From Prevotellaceae bacterium (lineage in GTDB: Bacteria; Bacteroidota; Bacteroidia; Bacteroidales; Bacteroidaceae): a DNA stretch of 41,911 nucleotides. A model generated the notes under the pieces. That model did no database searches. It was given only the letters and a program-made list of their open reading frames with translations, and had not been told where the DNA came from. The position numbers and the translations under genes are program-made. Below, in pieces: positions 1 to 8,523 of this stretch (within the stretch, counting starts at the first letter, position 1; each line of letters opens with the position of its first letter). Location of the stretch: assembly GCA_029218445.1 (NCBI GenBank), contig JAQXRI010000074.1, positions 1-41,911 of the forward strand, written 5' to 3'.

Positions 1-180
1 TAAACGCTTTCTATTCGTAACACCATTTATGTGGCTATACTGATACAAGCCAACACGACCATTAAGTTTTGCGGCACGCAAATACACTTTACGTTTCACT
101 CTATCGCCATTGCGTGTAGTGTTAAGCTCATACCCTTCGATGAGTTCATCAACACTTTTAAATAACTTTTTTCTTGCCAT
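1..180 (-). CDS. Probable tyrosine recombinase/integrase, N-terminal fragment (cut by window edge)
   Basis: The start codon is at 178-180 on the minus strand and the frame stays open for 60 codons to the window edge. The peptide begins MARKKLFKSVDELIEGY. Around residues 30-60 it has a basic strand-turn-strand pattern (VYLRAAKLNGRVGLYQYSHI) like the arm-DNA-binding N-domain of Bacteroidetes tyrosine integrases. The catalytic domain would lie outside the window, so the family call is an inference from the N-domain only. The base composition is more AT-rich than the housekeeping genes to the right. A well-formed promoter lies directly upstream at 208-239. If the call is right, an integrated element or its remnant lies to the left. 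Confidence 0.45.
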   Translation of the reverse strand, partial: MARKKLFKSVDELIEGYELNTTRNGDRVKRKVYLRAAKLNGRVGLYQYSHINGVTNRKRL

Positions 181-207
181 ATTTATAATAGATAAAGAAT
201 TACGGCA

Positions 208-239
208 CAAAGATACAATGAAAATTTATTTCTTGCAAA
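208..239 (-). promoter_or_regulatory. Bacteroidetes-type promoter for the integrase-like gene
   Basis: On the minus strand TTTG (236-239) is followed after 20 bp by TATCTTTG (208-215), a full match to the Bacteroidetes -33/-7 pattern. The start codon is about 28 bp downstream. Confidence 0.7.
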
Positions 240-250
240 TTTCTTGCAAA
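229..250. repeat. Tandem pair of 11-bp direct repeats overlapping a -33 element
   Basis: TTTCTTGCAAA occurs twice back to back, at 229-239 and 240-250. The first copy contains the -33 element of the integrase-like gene. The pair could be a regulator or recombinase binding site. Confidence 0.5.
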
Positions 251-494
251 AAAGTTCAATAAAAAAGTAATATAACAACATACAAAACAACAAAAAACAA
301 AAAATATCACTTGCGTTTTATTAAGCATAAACCATTAATATACAGTACTTTTATATTGATTTATGTTGTTTTGTGTTATTATGTAATATTGCAAAAAGTT
401 AGTCAAATCCAAACAGCCCCAGCAATGTGCATGTTTTCGGGTGCAAAGATACACTTTTTTTTGTATGCATGCAAGTTTTTCGGAATTTTTATAG

Positions 495-502
495 TAATTT
501 TG
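495..502 (+). promoter_or_regulatory. -7 element (TAATTTTG) upstream of the DUF418 gene
   Basis: TAATTTTG matches TAnnTTTG and lies 35 bp before the start codon chosen at 538. No good -33 TTTG is seen at the right spacing. Confidence 0.45.
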
Positions 503-537
503 CAGCAATTATTTACCAAAAACACATTATTGTCATT

Positions 538-1728
538 ATGAACACTATTATCAACAACAAGACAAAGGGCCACGCCAGAGTGGAGGTGGCCGACGTGCTG
601 AGAGGCCTGGCGGTGATGGGCATCATCATTCTGCACAGCATCGAACACTTCAATTTTTACTCGTTTCCCGACACTGCAGGGCAGTGCGAGTGGCTGAGGT
701 TTACCGACAAGGCCATATGGGACGGGCTTTTCTTCATGTTCGGCGGCAAGGCCTACGCCGTGTTCGCCCTGCTGTTTGGCTTCAGTTTCTTCATTCAGGA
801 CGACAACCAGCGCATGCGCGGCAACGACTTCCGTCTGCGTTTCTGCTGGCGACTGGTGCTGCTGTTCGTCTTCGGCAACATCAACGCCTGCTTCTTCACC
901 GCCGAGGTGCTGGTGCTTTACTCGCTCGTGGGCTTCATTCTTCCGCTGTGCTGCCGCTTGAAGGACAAGTGGGTGCTGGTGCTGGCTTGCGTGCTTATGT
1001 TGCAGCCGATGCCTCTGTATTTTGTCGTACGCTGCCTGTGCGACCCTGACTTTGTGGCTCCGCAGCTGCCTACAAGGAGCTTGTGGGACGCTACGTTTGC
1101 CGTACAGTCGGGCGGCACATTCCTTGAAACCGTAAAGGTCAACCTGTGGGAGGGACAATTGGCAAGCCTTGCCTGGGCATGGGATTATGGCCGCGTGTTC
1201 CAGACGGCGTCGCTGTTTTTGCTCGGCATGCTGATAGGTCGCCGCGGATTGTTCAGGAAGGAGAACCTCCACCTGTGGAGCACCATACTGGCATGGTCGC
1301 TTGTGGCCTTCTTCCCTCTTTATGGCCTTAACAACATGTTGCCCGACTACATCGACAACAAGTCGCTGCTGAGCAGCCTTTCGCTCATAGTAAAGTCGCT
1401 GTCCAACTTTGCATTCATGATGATGCTCGTCAGCGGCGTGATGCACCTGTTCTACTCCACCCGTCTGCACGACCGCCTACGGGGCATAATGCCCTACGGC
1501 CGCATGAGCCTTACCAACTACATCAGCCAAAGCGTGATAGGTTCGATGTTGTTCTACAACTGGGGCTTTGGCCTTCACCGCTATCTCGGCATCACGGCCA
1601 GTGCCATGGTAGGCGTAGCCATATTCGTTGTTCAGCTTGCCTTCTGCCGCTGGTGGTTGAAGTCGCACTCCCACGGGCCTTTGGAGTATGTATGGAAAAA
1701 GCTGACTTGGATTGGGAAGAGGAGTTAA
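538..1728 (+). CDS. DUF418 (YeiB-like) polytopic membrane protein
   Basis: This 396-residue inner-membrane protein has many hydrophobic helices. The first follows a short basic N-terminus at about residues 18-36 (DVLRGLAVMGIIILHS). The C-terminal part carries the DUF418 hallmarks GRMSLTNYISQS and, near the end, GPLEYVWKKLTW. The frame extends upstream to 427, but the ATG at 538 is preferred because the -7 element at 495-502 would lie inside a longer protein. DUF418 proteins are widespread and resemble acyltransferase-type membrane proteins, but the substrate is unknown. It stands alone between the integrase-like gene and tex. Confidence 0.85.
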   Translation: MNTIINNKTKGHARVEVADVLRGLAVMGIIILHSIEHFNFYSFPDTAGQCEWLRFTDKAIWDGLFFMFGGKAYAVFALLFGFSFFIQDDNQRMRGNDFRLRFCWRLVLLFVFGNINACFFTAEVLVLYSLVGFILPLCCRLKDKWVLVLACVLMLQPMPLYFVVRCLCDPDFVAPQLPTRSLWDATFAVQSGGTFLETVKVNLWEGQLASLAWAWDYGRVFQTASLFLLGMLIGRRGLFRKENLHLWSTILAWSLVAFFPLYGLNNMLPDYIDNKSLLSSLSLIVKSLSNFAFMMMLVSGVMHLFYSTRLHDRLRGIMPYGRMSLTNYISQSVIGSMLFYNWGFGLHRYLGITASAMVGVAIFVVQLAFCRWWLKSHSHGPLEYVWKKLTWIGKRS

Positions 1729-1773
1729 GGAGTTAAGACAATAGTAACTCTTCAGCTAATCCTATATATTAGA

Positions 1774-1928
1774 ACACAAAGAAACGAAGAATTTTTTAGA
1801 TACAAAGACAACAAGCGACTAAAAGTCGCCACAAAGGCTTTCAGTGTTAAAACGTTGTGGACTTTGTAAGCAACTTTGCTGCTCATAGTATCTTCCGTAA
1901 GCCCAAAAAATGCTTTGTTTCTTTGTGT
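1774..1928. repeat. Inverted-repeat element with internal hairpins
   Basis: ACACAAAGAAAC (1774-1785) is exactly complementary to GTTTCTTTGTGT (1917-1928). Pairing extends inward to 1789/1913 with one G-U. Inside are a perfect hairpin GCGACT-AAA-AGTCGC (1815-1829) and a second stem CCACAA (1829-1834) with TTGTGG (1855-1860). This gives a branched fold of about 155 bp. It could be a structured transcript, a small non-autonomous element or a decayed repeat. Confidence 0.4.
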
Positions 1929-2033
1929 CTTTGTGTTTAAAACAATACCAGAGAATAGTTACCAAAAATAATGATAATAATTAAAAACGGCAAAAATTGA
2001 TGGCTTTTTATATAATTATTTAAGAAAAAGAAG

Positions 2034-2041
2034 TAACTTTG
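2034..2041 (+). promoter_or_regulatory. -7 element (TAACTTTG) upstream of tex
   Basis: TAACTTTG fits TAnnTTTG and lies about 68 bp before the preferred start codon at 2109. No clear -33 element is visible. Confidence 0.45.
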
Positions 2042-2108
2042 CACACATTATCGCCTTATGCAAGGAGGTAAAAAAGATATTTTTAAAACAGGAACAATAT
2101 TTAGAATA

Positions 2109-4238
2109 ATGAACAGCAAAATAGTAAAGAAGATTGCGGGCGAGCTGCACCTGACCGAAACAAGTGTGGCCAACACGCTCGAACTGCTGGCCGAGGGTTG
2201 CACCATACCCTTCATAGCACGCTACCGAAAGGAACGCACAGGCACACTGGACGAAGTGCAGATAGCGGCCATAAACGACATGAACGACAAGCTCACCGAG
2301 CTGGAGAAGCGCAAGGAGACAATAGTAAAGACAATAACCGAGCAGGGCAAGATGACGCCCGAACTGGAAAAGAGAATTGCCGAATGTGAAGACGCTGAAA
2401 CGCTGGAAGACATCTACCTGCCCTACAAACCCAAGCGCAGGACAAAGGCACAGGTGGCAAGGGAGCAAGGCCTTGAGCCACTGGCCACCATAATAATGCT
2501 GGGAAGGGAGACGGACCCAGACGGAGTGGCCAAACGATTTGTGAAAGGCGACGTGAAGACGGCTGCCGACGCCATTAAGGGCGCACAAAACATAATAGCC
2601 GAAATGGTGAGCGAGGACGAGCAGTCGCGACAAACCGTGAGACGCTCGTTTGAGCGCGAGGCGACGATAACGTCGAAGGTGGTGAAGGCAAAGGCCGAAA
2701 CGGAAGAGGCGGCAAAATATTCCGACTACTTCGACTGGTCGGAGCCGCTGAAGAAGTGCCCCTCGCACAGGCTTCTCGCCATGCGCCGCGGCGAGGCGGA
2801 GGGAATACTGAGAATAAGCATTTCGACCGACGACGGCGACTGCCTCTACCGCCTGCGCCGAAGCAGGGTAAGGGGCAACGGACGCTGCGCCAAGCTGCTG
2901 GAGGAGGCCGTTGACGACGGATACAAGCGACTGCTGCAACCGTCGATAGAAAACGAGTTTGCATCGCGCAGCAAGGAAAAGGCCGAGGAGGAGGCCATAA
3001 GGGTGTTTGCCGAAAACCTGCGCCAGCTGCTCATGGCCGCACCGTTGGGACAGAAACGCGTGATTGGCGTTGACCCAGGCTTCCGCACCGGCTGCAAGGT
3101 GGTGTGCCTCGACGCACAGGGCAACCTGCTGCACTTTGAGGCCATATACCCCCACCAGCCGTCGGCCAGGACACAGCAGGCGGCAGCCGCCGTGGAGAAG
3201 ATGGTGGAAATGTATGGCATTGAGGCCATAGCCATAGGCAACGGCACGGCAAGCCGCGAGACGGCGGCATTCCTCAAGACGCTGAGCTTCAAGCACAAGG
3301 TAAGGCAGTTTGTGGTGAGCGAAGACGGCGCATCGGTTTATTCGGCATCAAAAATAGCACGCGACGAGTTTCCCGACAAGGACGTGACGGTGCGCGGAGC
3401 CGTGAGCATTGGCCGACGGCTGATGGACCCTCTGGCCGAACTGGTGAAGATTGACCCGAAGAGCATTGGCGTGGGCCAGTATCAGCACGACGTTGACCAG
3501 TCGAAACTGAAGAAGAGCCTCGACCTCACGGTGGAGAGCTGCGTAAACTCGGTGGGTGTAAACCTCAACACGGCCAGCCAGCACCTGCTGACCTACGTGA
3601 GTGGCCTTGGCCCAACACTGGCCAAGAACATAGTGGAATACCGCCGCGCCAACGGTGCCTTTACCAGCCGCAGCCAGCTGAAGAAGGTGCCGCGCTTAGG
3701 TCCTGCCGCCTACGAGCAGTGTGCCGGATTCCTGCGCATACCCGGCGCGAAGAACCCGCTCGACAACAGTGCCGTGCATCCCGAGTCGTACAAGATAGTA
3801 GAGCAGATGGCAAGCGACAACCAATGCACCGTGGGGCAGCTGATGAAGGACGGAAGCATTAGGGCAAGGATTGACTTGAAAAAATATGTGACCGACACCA
3901 TTGGAATGCCTACCCTTACCGACATAATGAAGGAGTTGGAGAAGCCTGGCCTCGACCCGCGCAGCCAGATAGAGGAGTTTGAGTTTGCCCAAGGCATCAA
4001 CAGTGTTGACGACCTGAGGGCGGGCATGGAGCTTCCGGGAATAGTGACCAACATTACCAACTTTGGTGCCTTTGTGGACATTGGCGTTCATCAGGACGGC
4101 CTCGTCCACATCTCGCAGTTGGCCGACCGCTACGTGAGCGACCCCAACGACGTGGTAAAGCTTCACCAGCACGTGAGGGTAAGGGTGCTGGAGATTGACA
4201 AGCGGCGCAACAGGATATCGCTGTCGATGAAAATTTAG
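2109..4238 (+). CDS. tex: Tex-like S1 RNA-binding transcription accessory protein
   Basis: This 709-residue cytoplasmic protein is full length for Tex. The N-terminal Tex_N helical domain contains the typical CTIPFIARYRKERTG. An RNase-H-like YqgF domain begins near residue 317 (RVIGVDPGFRTG). Helix-hairpin-helix motifs lie near 483-520 (NLNTASQHLL, LGPTLAKNI), and a C-terminal S1 domain runs from about 638 to 708 (GIVTNITNFGAFVDIGV). Tex binds nucleic acids and influences transcription and stress tolerance in other bacteria. The frame is open from an upstream ATG at 2058, but the alignment of MNSKIVKKIAGEL with Tex N-termini favours 2109. It appears monocistronic. Confidence 0.95.
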   Translation: MNSKIVKKIAGELHLTETSVANTLELLAEGCTIPFIARYRKERTGTLDEVQIAAINDMNDKLTELEKRKETIVKTITEQGKMTPELEKRIAECEDAETLEDIYLPYKPKRRTKAQVAREQGLEPLATIIMLGRETDPDGVAKRFVKGDVKTAADAIKGAQNIIAEMVSEDEQSRQTVRRSFEREATITSKVVKAKAETEEAAKYSDYFDWSEPLKKCPSHRLLAMRRGEAEGILRISISTDDGDCLYRLRRSRVRGNGRCAKLLEEAVDDGYKRLLQPSIENEFASRSKEKAEEEAIRVFAENLRQLLMAAPLGQKRVIGVDPGFRTGCKVVCLDAQGNLLHFEAIYPHQPSARTQQAAAAVEKMVEMYGIEAIAIGNGTASRETAAFLKTLSFKHKVRQFVVSEDGASVYSASKIARDEFPDKDVTVRGAVSIGRRLMDPLAELVKIDPKSIGVGQYQHDVDQSKLKKSLDLTVESCVNSVGVNLNTASQHLLTYVSGLGPTLAKNIVEYRRANGAFTSRSQLKKVPRLGPAAYEQCAGFLRIPGAKNPLDNSAVHPESYKIVEQMASDNQCTVGQLMKDGSIRARIDLKKYVTDTIGMPTLTDIMKELEKPGLDPRSQIEEFEFAQGINSVDDLRAGMELPGIVTNITNFGAFVDIGVHQDGLVHISQLADRYVSDPNDVVKLHQHVRVRVLEIDKRRNRISLSMKI

Positions 4239-4324
4239 TTGAATACTTTTTTCCACTGCACTTTTAAACCTTTTCGTTTCGGCTGCGTCATACAATCAGA
4301 AATAAATAAATTCGTATAAACCCG

Positions 4325-7294
4325 ATGAAAAGAATTCTACTCGTTTTCACGTTTGCCGTAACGGCATTGTTTGCCATGGCACAACGTGTTGTCAGCGGCA
4401 CCGCTGTAGAAGGCGACTCGCAGGAGCCACTTCCCTCAGCCACAGTAAAGCTATTGAAAAGTGACAGTACGCTCGTAAAAGGCGTGTTGACCTCAGCCAA
4501 CGGAAAGTTTAAGGTGACGGCTCCCGCCGACGGACGCTACATACTGAAAATATCGTGCGTCGGATTTAAGAACTACACCAAGCGCATCAACGTGAGCGGA
4601 GGCAAGGACGTGGCACTCGGCAAAATCAGCATGACAGCCGACGCCATAATGCTGAAGGGAGCAACGGTGACGGCCAACGTGGCAAAGGTGCAGGCAAAGG
4701 GCGACACTCTGGAATATAACGCCGCAGCATACCGCACACCCGAAGGCTCGGCCATAGAGGAGCTGGTGAAGCGACTGCCGGGAGTGACAGTGGATGACAA
4801 CGGCAAGATAACCCACAACGGCAAGGAAGTGAAAAAAATTCTTGTTGACGGAAAGGAATTCATGACGGGCGACACCAAGACGGCCATGAAAAACCTTCCC
4901 ACTTATATTATAGATAAGGTAAAGGCGTACGACGAGAAGAGCGACCTGGCACGAGTGTCGGGCATTGACGACGGCGAAGAGCAGACGGTGCTCGACTTTA
5001 CCGTGAAGCGAGGCATGAACAAAGGCCTCATATCGAACCTCGACCTCGGCGTAGGCACACACGACCGATATGCCGCCAAGGTGATGGCCGCCCGATTTCA
5101 GGACGACACGCGCGTAATGGGATTCGGCAACGCCAACAACACCAACGACATGGGATTTCCGGGTGGCGGCGGCCGCGGACGCTTTGGCGGCGCACGCAAC
5201 GGACTTAATGCGGCCAAGATGGCGGCCGCCAACTTCAACTACGAGAAGAAGGACAAACTGAAGCTCAACGGCAGCTTCAGATACAACCACACCGACGGCG
5301 ACGTAATGTCGAAAAACTCGTCGGAAAACTTCATTGCCGAGAAATCGTCGTTCTCCAACAGCCTCAACCAAAGCTACAGCCGCAGCGACAGCTGGAACGC
5401 ACAGATGAGAGTGGAGTGGATGCCCGACTCGATGACCAACATACTGTTTCGCCCTTCGTTCTCTTACCAAAAGAACGACGGATTGTCGAACAACACGTCG
5501 GCCACCTACTCCGACGACCCTTACCTGACGGTAGCCGACCCACTGTCGGCCACCGACATGGAACTGCTGGCCGAGAAAGGACTGATAGTCAACAGCCAGA
5601 AGAGCAACGGCATAACCTACAGCGACTCGAAAAACGTGGGCGGTACGCTGCAGATAAACCGCAAGCTCAGCACCACGGGACGCAACGTGACCGTTAAGGC
5701 CACGGCCAACTATTCGGAGAGCGCGAGCAAAAACCTCTCGATGACCAACGTCCACCTCTATCAGGTGAAGAACGCCCTTGGCAACGACTCCACCTACCAA
5801 ACCAACCGCTACAACCTTACGCCGCAGAAAAACTGGAACTACTCGGCCGAAGCCACCTACAGCGAGCCGATATTCAAGGCCACATACCTGCAGTTCCGCT
5901 ACAACTTCCAGTACAAATACACCGAAAGCGACCGTAAGACCTACGACTTCAGCAACTTGGGCGAAGACTACTTCAGCGGCCTTACACCCGACTACCGCCA
6001 GTGGGACGGCTATCTTGGCCGACTGAACAACTCGCTCGACAGCTACTATGACGACGACCTCAGCCGCTACTCGGAGTACAAGTACTACATACACACGTTT
6101 GACCTCATGCTGCGAGTGATACGCAAGGCCTACAACCTCAACCTCGGCGTGCAGCTCATGCCGCAGAAGACGAAGTTCATACAGCACTACCAGGGCATCG
6201 ACGTTGATACGGTGCGCACCGTGACCAACATAACGCCTACGGCCGACTTCCGCTGGAAGATATCGAAGGTGAGCCAGCTGCGCCTCAACTACCGCGGACG
6301 CACCTCGCAGCCAAGCATGACTGACCTTCTGGACATTGTTGACGACAGCAACCCACTGAGCATAACCATGGGTAACCCAGGACTTAAGCCCTCGTTCTCC
6401 AACAACCTCATGCTCTTCTACGACAACTACATACAGCGTTACCAGCGCGCCATAATGGCCAACGTGTTCTTCAACACCACGAGCAACGCCGTAAGCCAAA
6501 TGGTGACCTACAACCCCGAAACGGGTGGACGCACCAGCCGCCCAGAAAACATCAACGGCAACTGGAACCTCAACTCGGGCTTCATGTTCAACACGGCACT
6601 CGACTCGCTCGGCCTCTTCTATGTAAACACCATGACCGACTTTGGCTACTCGCACAGTGTGGGCTACCTGAACCTCAACAACTCTGCCACAGCGTCGAAG
6701 AACTCGGTGAACACCACCACCCTTGGCGAGCGCTTGGCAGCCGGCGTGCGCAACTCATGGCTCGAATTTGAGCTTACCGGCTCGCTTACCTACACCCATG
6801 CCCGCAACCAGCTCCAGCCGGAGTCGAACCTCGACACATGGCAGTTTGCCTACGGCTTCAACACCAACGTGCAGATGCCTTGGGGCACCACCATAGCCAC
6901 CGACATGTCGATGAACAGCCGCCGCGGCTTCAACGACGCGTCGATGAACACCAACGAGCTGATATGGAACCTGCAGCTGTCGCAGAGCTTCCTCAAGGGC
7001 AAGCCACTGACGCTCACCCTGCAGTTCTACGACCTGCTGAAGAAGCAGAGCAACATCTCCCGCACCATCAACTCAATGATGCGCAGCGACACCGAATACA
7101 ATGCCATAAACAACTACGTGATGCTCCACGCCATATATCGCCTCAACGTATTTGGCAGCAAGGAAATGCGCGACAAGATGTCTAATCCGCCCCACGGCAT
7201 GGGTGGCCCCGGCATGCCTCCCGGCTCGTCACGCGGACAGCGCGGCGGCAACTTCGGCGGCGGACGCCCACGAGGCGGATTCGGAGGATTTTAA
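4325..7294 (+). CDS. Outer-membrane beta-barrel protein (TonB-receptor-like, OMP_b-brl_3 type)
   Basis: The protein has 989 residues. It starts with a signal peptide (basic MKR, hydrophobic core, AMAQ cleavage region near residue 20). A carboxypeptidase-regulatory-like beta-sandwich follows at about 22-100, then a plug-like region at about 115-230 (LPGVTVDDNGKITHNGKEV). A long stretch rich in alternating aromatic residues is typical of a 22-strand barrel. The last residue is Phe, as usual for barrel proteins. Two low-complexity stretches stand out: a Gly/Arg-rich loop near residues 279-292 and a Gly/Arg/Pro-rich tail over about the last 32 residues. Related proteins are TonB-dependent transporters, but the substrate cannot be told. 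No SusD partner is next to it, which argues against a classic polysaccharide locus. Confidence 0.88.
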   Translation: MKRILLVFTFAVTALFAMAQRVVSGTAVEGDSQEPLPSATVKLLKSDSTLVKGVLTSANGKFKVTAPADGRYILKISCVGFKNYTKRINVSGGKDVALGKISMTADAIMLKGATVTANVAKVQAKGDTLEYNAAAYRTPEGSAIEELVKRLPGVTVDDNGKITHNGKEVKKILVDGKEFMTGDTKTAMKNLPTYIIDKVKAYDEKSDLARVSGIDDGEEQTVLDFTVKRGMNKGLISNLDLGVGTHDRYAAKVMAARFQDDTRVMGFGNANNTNDMGFPGGGGRGRFGGARNGLNAAKMAAANFNYEKKDKLKLNGSFRYNHTDGDVMSKNSSENFIAEKSSFSNSLNQSYSRSDSWNAQMRVEWMPDSMTNILFRPSFSYQKNDGLSNNTSATYSDDPYLTVADPLSATDMELLAEKGLIVNSQKSNGITYSDSKNVGGTLQINRKLSTTGRNVTVKATANYSESASKNLSMTNVHLYQVKNALGNDSTYQTNRYNLTPQKNWNYSAEATYSEPIFKATYLQFRYNFQYKYTESDRKTYDFSNLGEDYFSGLTPDYRQWDGYLGRLNNSLDSYYDDDLSRYSEYKYYIHTFDLMLRVIRKAYNLNLGVQLMPQKTKFIQHYQGIDVDTVRTVTNITPTADFRWKISKVSQLRLNYRGRTSQPSMTDLLDIVDDSNPLSITMGNPGLKPSFSNNLMLFYDNYIQRYQRAIMANVFFNTTSNAVSQMVTYNPETGGRTSRPENINGNWNLNSGFMFNTALDSLGLFYVNTMTDFGYSHSVGYLNLNNSATASKNSVNTTTLGERLAAGVRNSWLEFELTGSLTYTHARNQLQPESNLDTWQFAYGFNTNVQMPWGTTIATDMSMNSRRGFNDASMNTNELIWNLQLSQSFLKGKPLTLTLQFYDLLKKQSNISRTINSMMRSDTEYNAINNYVMLHAIYRLNVFGSKEMRDKMSNPPHGMGGPGMPPGSSRGQRGGNFGGGRPRGGFGGF

Positions 7295-7428
7295 GAGAAA
7301 GGGAGATAAAATGAGAATTGTTAAGCCGAAATGCCACTTTTAATAACAAAAATACAAAAAAAAGAACGAAAAACCTTGCAGAAGGAAAAAAAAATGTTTT
7401 TTTAGCCGATAATATCAATTTTATTGTG

Positions 7429-7436
7429 TAATTTTG
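7429..7436 (+). promoter_or_regulatory. -7 element (TAATTTTG) upstream of dapA
   Basis: TAATTTTG lies 31 bp before the dapA start codon, in an AT-rich leader. No clear -33 partner is seen at 19-20 bp. Confidence 0.5.
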
Positions 7437-7467
7437 CGGCCGAAAACAGAATATCTATATCACATTT

Positions 7468-8355
7468 ATGGTACACAATATATTCAAAGGGCTTGGAATC
7501 GCCCTTATCACTCCATTCTGCGAGGATGGCTCGGTGGACTATCCTACGCTTGCAAAACTCGTAGAATACCAACTCAAAAACGGCGCTGACTTTTTCTGCA
7601 TCCTTGCAACAACAGGCGAGACACCATGCCTCACCGCCGACGAGAAACAAAAGATTAAGGATACGGTGGTATCTACAGTACACGGCAGAGTGCCCATACT
7701 GATGGGTTGCGGCGGCAACAACACTGCAGCCATCATAGAAGAACTGCGCACTGGCGACTTCAGCGGCATAGACGGCATACTGAGCATCTGCCCCTACTAC
7801 AACACGCCTTCGCAGGAAGGCCTCTACCAGCACTTCAAGGCCATAGCAGCCGCCACCAAAATGCCCATAGTGCTGTACAACGTGCCCGGCCGAACCGGCG
7901 TAAACATGACCGCCGCCACCACCGTGCGCCTTGCCCGCGACTGCAAGAACATCGTGGCCATAAAGGAGGCCAGCGGTAATCTTGAGCAGGTGGACGAGAT
8001 AATAAAGAACAAGCCATCGTCGTTCGACGTAATCAGCGGCGACGACGCCCTCACCTTCCCAATGATTTCGTGTGGAGCAGTGGGCGTAATCAGCGTCATA
8101 GGCAACGCCCTGCCGCGCGAGTTCTCAAAGATGATTCGCCTTGAGTTTAAGGGCGAATATGATGGTGCCCGCAAAATCCACCATCGCTTCACCGACCTCT
8201 TCAGCCTTCTCTTCGTAGATGGCAACCCTGCCGGAGTGAAATGCGTGCTGAGCGAGATGGGCATGATAAACAACATACTACGCCTGCCCCTCGTGCCTAC
8301 ACGCATAACCACCATGCAGCGCATCAGCGAGATACTGAAGGAGCTGAAGATATAG
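7468..8355 (+). CDS. dapA: 4-hydroxy-tetrahydrodipicolinate synthase
   Basis: DapA condenses pyruvate with aspartate semialdehyde in lysine and diaminopimelate (cell wall) synthesis. The 295-residue product has the normal length for this TIM-barrel class I aldolase. The Schiff-base lysine is Lys166 in VAIKEASGN, the catalytic tyrosine is Tyr137 in VLYNVPGRTG, and the TTGE motif is at 48-51. It has its own -7 box and a rho-independent terminator, so it is probably transcribed alone. Confidence 0.96.
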   Translation: MVHNIFKGLGIALITPFCEDGSVDYPTLAKLVEYQLKNGADFFCILATTGETPCLTADEKQKIKDTVVSTVHGRVPILMGCGGNNTAAIIEELRTGDFSGIDGILSICPYYNTPSQEGLYQHFKAIAAATKMPIVLYNVPGRTGVNMTAATTVRLARDCKNIVAIKEASGNLEQVDEIIKNKPSSFDVISGDDALTFPMISCGAVGVISVIGNALPREFSKMIRLEFKGEYDGARKIHHRFTDLFSLLFVDGNPAGVKCVLSEMGMINNILRLPLVPTRITTMQRISEILKELKI

Positions 8356-8391
8356 GAAAAAAACTACTCGTAAATAATTTGTAACAACAAT

Positions 8392-8428
8392 GCATCGGGC
8401 TGGCACTGCTTTCCCGATGCTTTTTTTT
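8392..8428 (+). terminator. Rho-independent terminator after dapA
   Basis: A perfect 8-bp stem GCATCGGG (8392-8399) and CCCGATGC (8413-8420) is followed at once by eight T residues. Confidence 0.9.
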
Positions 8429-8477
8429 GACCATACGAAAATAAAAAGGGCGGCGGCATAAAAAAACGACGATAAGG

Positions 8478-8509
8478 TTTGGAAGAATAAAAAATAATAT
8501 GTATCTTTG
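8478..8509 (+). promoter_or_regulatory. Bacteroidetes-type promoter for the glycosyltransferase/glf pair
   Basis: TTTG (8478-8481) is followed after 20 bp by TATCTTTG (8502-8509). The start codon is 14 bp beyond the -7 element, so the leader is very short. Confidence 0.8.
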
Positions 8510-8523
8510 CTGCCAAATGGACA

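Larger units (their letters stand above)
181..537. other. AT-rich gap between the integrase-like gene and the DUF418 gene
   Basis: This gap of about 360 bp separates two divergent genes. It holds the integrase promoter (208-239), the tandem 11-bp repeat (229-250) and the -7 element for the DUF418 gene (495-502). A second minus-strand TATCTTTG lies at 444-451 without a convincing -33. No tRNA or obvious attachment duplication is visible. Confidence 0.6.
1729..2108. other. Gene-free 380-bp region with a possible structured element
   Basis: No credible gene is seen. The region begins with two copies of GGAGTTAA next to the end of the DUF418 gene. It then holds an inverted-repeat element (1774-1928, listed separately) and ends with the AT-rich tex leader and a -7 box at 2034-2041. 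Confidence 0.6.

Noticed and set aside
181..537. tRNA-type attachment site next to the integrase-like gene.
   Set aside because: No tRNA fold or GGTTCGAATCC-like arm was found in this stretch; any target site must be on the far side of the element.
403..1470. A 355-codon minus-strand frame opposite the DUF418 gene.
   Set aside because: The composition is rich in His, Gln and Val with no domain, and the plus-strand DUF418 motifs are unmistakable.
4493..6655. A 720-codon open frame on the minus strand opposite the outer-membrane barrel gene.
   Set aside because: It is a shadow of the strongly biased codon use of the plus-strand gene, has low-complexity Val/His/Arg-rich composition and matches no family.
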